This document shows, in pieces, positions 3,847-5,220 of a stretch of 5,220 bases of DNA. The translations under genes and the position numbers were made by a program. Within the stretch, counting starts at the first letter, position 1; each line of letters starts with the position of its first letter. The stretch comes from JASFEQ01 sp050124735 (GTDB taxonomy: Bacteria > Desulfobacterota > DSM-4660 > Desulfatiglandales > HGW-15): positions 1-5,220 of the forward strand of contig JASFEQ010000325.1 of NCBI GenBank assembly GCA_050124735.1. Reading direction: 5' to 3'. A model generated the notes under the pieces. It had not been told where the DNA came from and did no database searches. It saw only the letters and a list, made by a program, of their open reading frames with translations.

Positions 3847-5220
3847 ATGACCAAACCCGAGCCTACCTATCAACCCAATTTTATCCGCAATATTATTGAG
3901 GAAGACTTGAAGACTGGGAAATATGATGGCCGAGTCCATACCCGTTTCCCCCCCGAGCCCAATGGCTATCTTCATATCGGGCATGCCAAATCCATCTGCC
4001 TCAATTTTACGCTTGCCGCCAACTACAATGGGCTTTGCAATCTGCGTTTTGATGATACCAATCCAACCAAGGAAGAAGAGGAGTATGTGGAATCAATCAA
4101 GGAGGACGTTCGATGGCTTGGATTTGATTGGGGTGAAAGGGAGTACTACGCGTCGGGCTATTTTGACCAGCTCTACGAGTGGGCCTTAAAGCTTGTAAAG
4201 GATGCAAAGGCCTATGTGGACGACTTGAGCGCAGAAGAAATCAAGGGATACCGCGGCACCCTGACCAGATCGGGCAAAGAGAGTCCATACCGTAACCGCC
4301 CAGTGGAGGAAAACCTAGAACTGTTTGAACGGATGCGGGCAGGAGAGTTCGAGGATGGATCCCGCGTCCTTCGAGCAAAAATTGATATGGCCCACCCCAA
4401 TCTGAATATGCGCGATCCGGTCATGTACCGGGTTTTACATGCAACACACCACCGAACAGGCGACAAATGGTGTATCTATCCCATGTATGACTTCACACAT
4501 GGACAGTCAGATTCCATCGAGGGAATCACCCATTCCATCTGCACGCTTGAATTCGAAGATCACCGGCCCCTGTACGACTGGTTCGTTGAAGCGTTGGGAA
4601 TATATCACCCACAGCAGATCGAATTCGCCCGCCTCAATCTCAGCTACACCGTGATGAGCAAGCGAAAACTCATGAGATTGGTGGAAGAGGGGCATGTGAA
4701 CGGGTGGGATGATCCTCGGATGCCCACTATATCTGGCCTCAGGCGGCGCGGCTACACCCCCGAATCTATCCGAGATTTCTGTGAACGCATTGGCGTGGCC
4801 AAAAAGGAGAGCATGGTGGACGTGGCACTCCTAGAGCACTGCCTCAGAGAAGACCTGAACAGACGCGCCCCCCGTGTGATGGGGATCCTGCGTCCGCTAC
4901 GCGTGATTATCGACAACTATCCGGAGAATGAAGTGGAAGAGCTGGAGGCCATCAACAATCCAGAGGACGCCAGTATGGGTACACGGAAAGTGCCCTTCTC
5001 AAGGGAACTCTACATTGAGCAGGACGATTTCATGGAAGATCCGCCAAAGAAGTTTTATCGTCTGGCGCCCGGCCGCGAGGTACGGCTGAGATATGCCTAT
5101 TTTATCAAATGTGTTGACGTGGTTAAGGATGAGAAGACCGGAGAAGTTGTGGAGATACACTGCACCTATGATCCGAAGACAAAAGGGGGTGACTCCCCTG
5201 ATAGCCGCAAGGTGAAGGCG
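3847..5220 (+). CDS. glnS: Glutamine--tRNA ligase, C-terminus beyond window
   Basis: Cytoplasmic class I aminoacyl-tRNA synthetase that uses ATP to charge tRNA-Gln with glutamine. The frame is open for 458 codons from ATG 3847 to the edge, with no frameshift. AGGGAG (3833-3838) lies 8 nt upstream. The sequence aligns by eye along its length with Escherichia coli GlnS (554 residues), so about 100 C-terminal residues of the anticodon-binding barrels should be missing. Signature segments are PPEPNGYLHIGHAKSICLNF with HIGH at 43-46, FDDTNP (68-73) near the glutamine and tRNA acceptor site, YRGTLT followed by SPYRNRPVEENL, CIYPMYDFTH (about 209-218, with the glutamine-binding Tyr), ITHSICTLEFEDHRPLYDW, and the KMSKS equivalent VMSKRK (MSK at 270-272). 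GWDDPRMPTISGLRRRGYTP follows. All key catalytic residues are present. GlnRS is not universal in bacteria; its presence points to direct charging of tRNA-Gln, although a GatCAB route elsewhere cannot be ruled out. It is separated from the pseudopilin gene by a 543-bp repeat-filled spacer and is transcribed on its own start. Confidence 0.98.
   Translation, partial: MTKPEPTYQPNFIRNIIEEDLKTGKYDGRVHTRFPPEPNGYLHIGHAKSICLNFTLAANYNGLCNLRFDDTNPTKEEEEYVESIKEDVRWLGFDWGEREYYASGYFDQLYEWALKLVKDAKAYVDDLSAEEIKGYRGTLTRSGKESPYRNRPVEENLELFERMRAGEFEDGSRVLRAKIDMAHPNLNMRDPVMYRVLHATHHRTGDKWCIYPMYDFTHGQSDSIEGITHSICTLEFEDHRPLYDWFVEALGIYHPQQIEFARLNLSYTVMSKRKLMRLVEEGHVNGWDDPRMPTISGLRRRGYTPESIRDFCERIGVAKKESMVDVALLEHCLREDLNRRAPRVMGILRPLRVIIDNYPENEVEELEAINNPEDASMGTRKVPFSRELYIEQDDFMEDPPKKFYRLAPGREVRLRYAYFIKCVDVVKDEKTGEVVEIHCTYDPKTKGGDSPDSRKVKA

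Overview
The window looks like chromosomal DNA of a Gram-negative, probably anaerobic bacterium of the deltaproteobacterial (Desulfobacterota) type. This placement is an inference. It rests on four things together: a DUF35-type acyl-CoA-associated protein, a lone GspH/FimT pseudopilin, a bacterial glutaminyl-tRNA synthetase, and intergenic DNA full of short palindromes and 'ATCCTGTTAATCCTGTC'-like repeats of a kind I associate with such genomes. No rRNA, tRNA, CRISPR array, transposase or phage gene is visible.

Layout. Positions 1-420 (minus strand) hold the nearly complete 5' part of a zinc-ribbon/OB-fold (DUF35) protein gene, with a strong Shine-Dalgarno and a 15-bp palindrome just upstream. 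Positions 421-912 are non-coding and end in a possible structured leader (831-912) directly before the ribosome binding site of a small membrane-anchored protein (925-1272). A possible 71-residue protein follows (1336-1551). After a non-coding stretch comes a good sigma70-like promoter (1809-1838), then a TerB-like protein with a C-terminal zinc ribbon (1917-2372). Another non-coding stretch with a GC-rich hairpin block (2612-2688) leads to a lone type IV pilin-like protein (2722-3303). A 543-bp intergenic region (3304-3846) is densely packed with hairpins and dispersed-repeat sequence. It leads into glnS (3847 to the window end, C-terminus missing).

How the genes relate. The genes do not form one obvious operon. 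The spacers are long, several genes have their own plausible promoter, and the functions (acyl-CoA chemistry, unknown envelope protein, TerB-like protein, pseudopilin, translation) are unrelated. The most unusual content lies between the genes: a possible 5'-leader structure at 831-912, a 62-bp near-palindrome at 3435-3496 within a run of three hairpins, and what looks like a dispersed repeat carrying smaller palindromes. I did not find convincing evidence of a new multi-gene system. All hairpins were found by eye, without folding energies or database searches.
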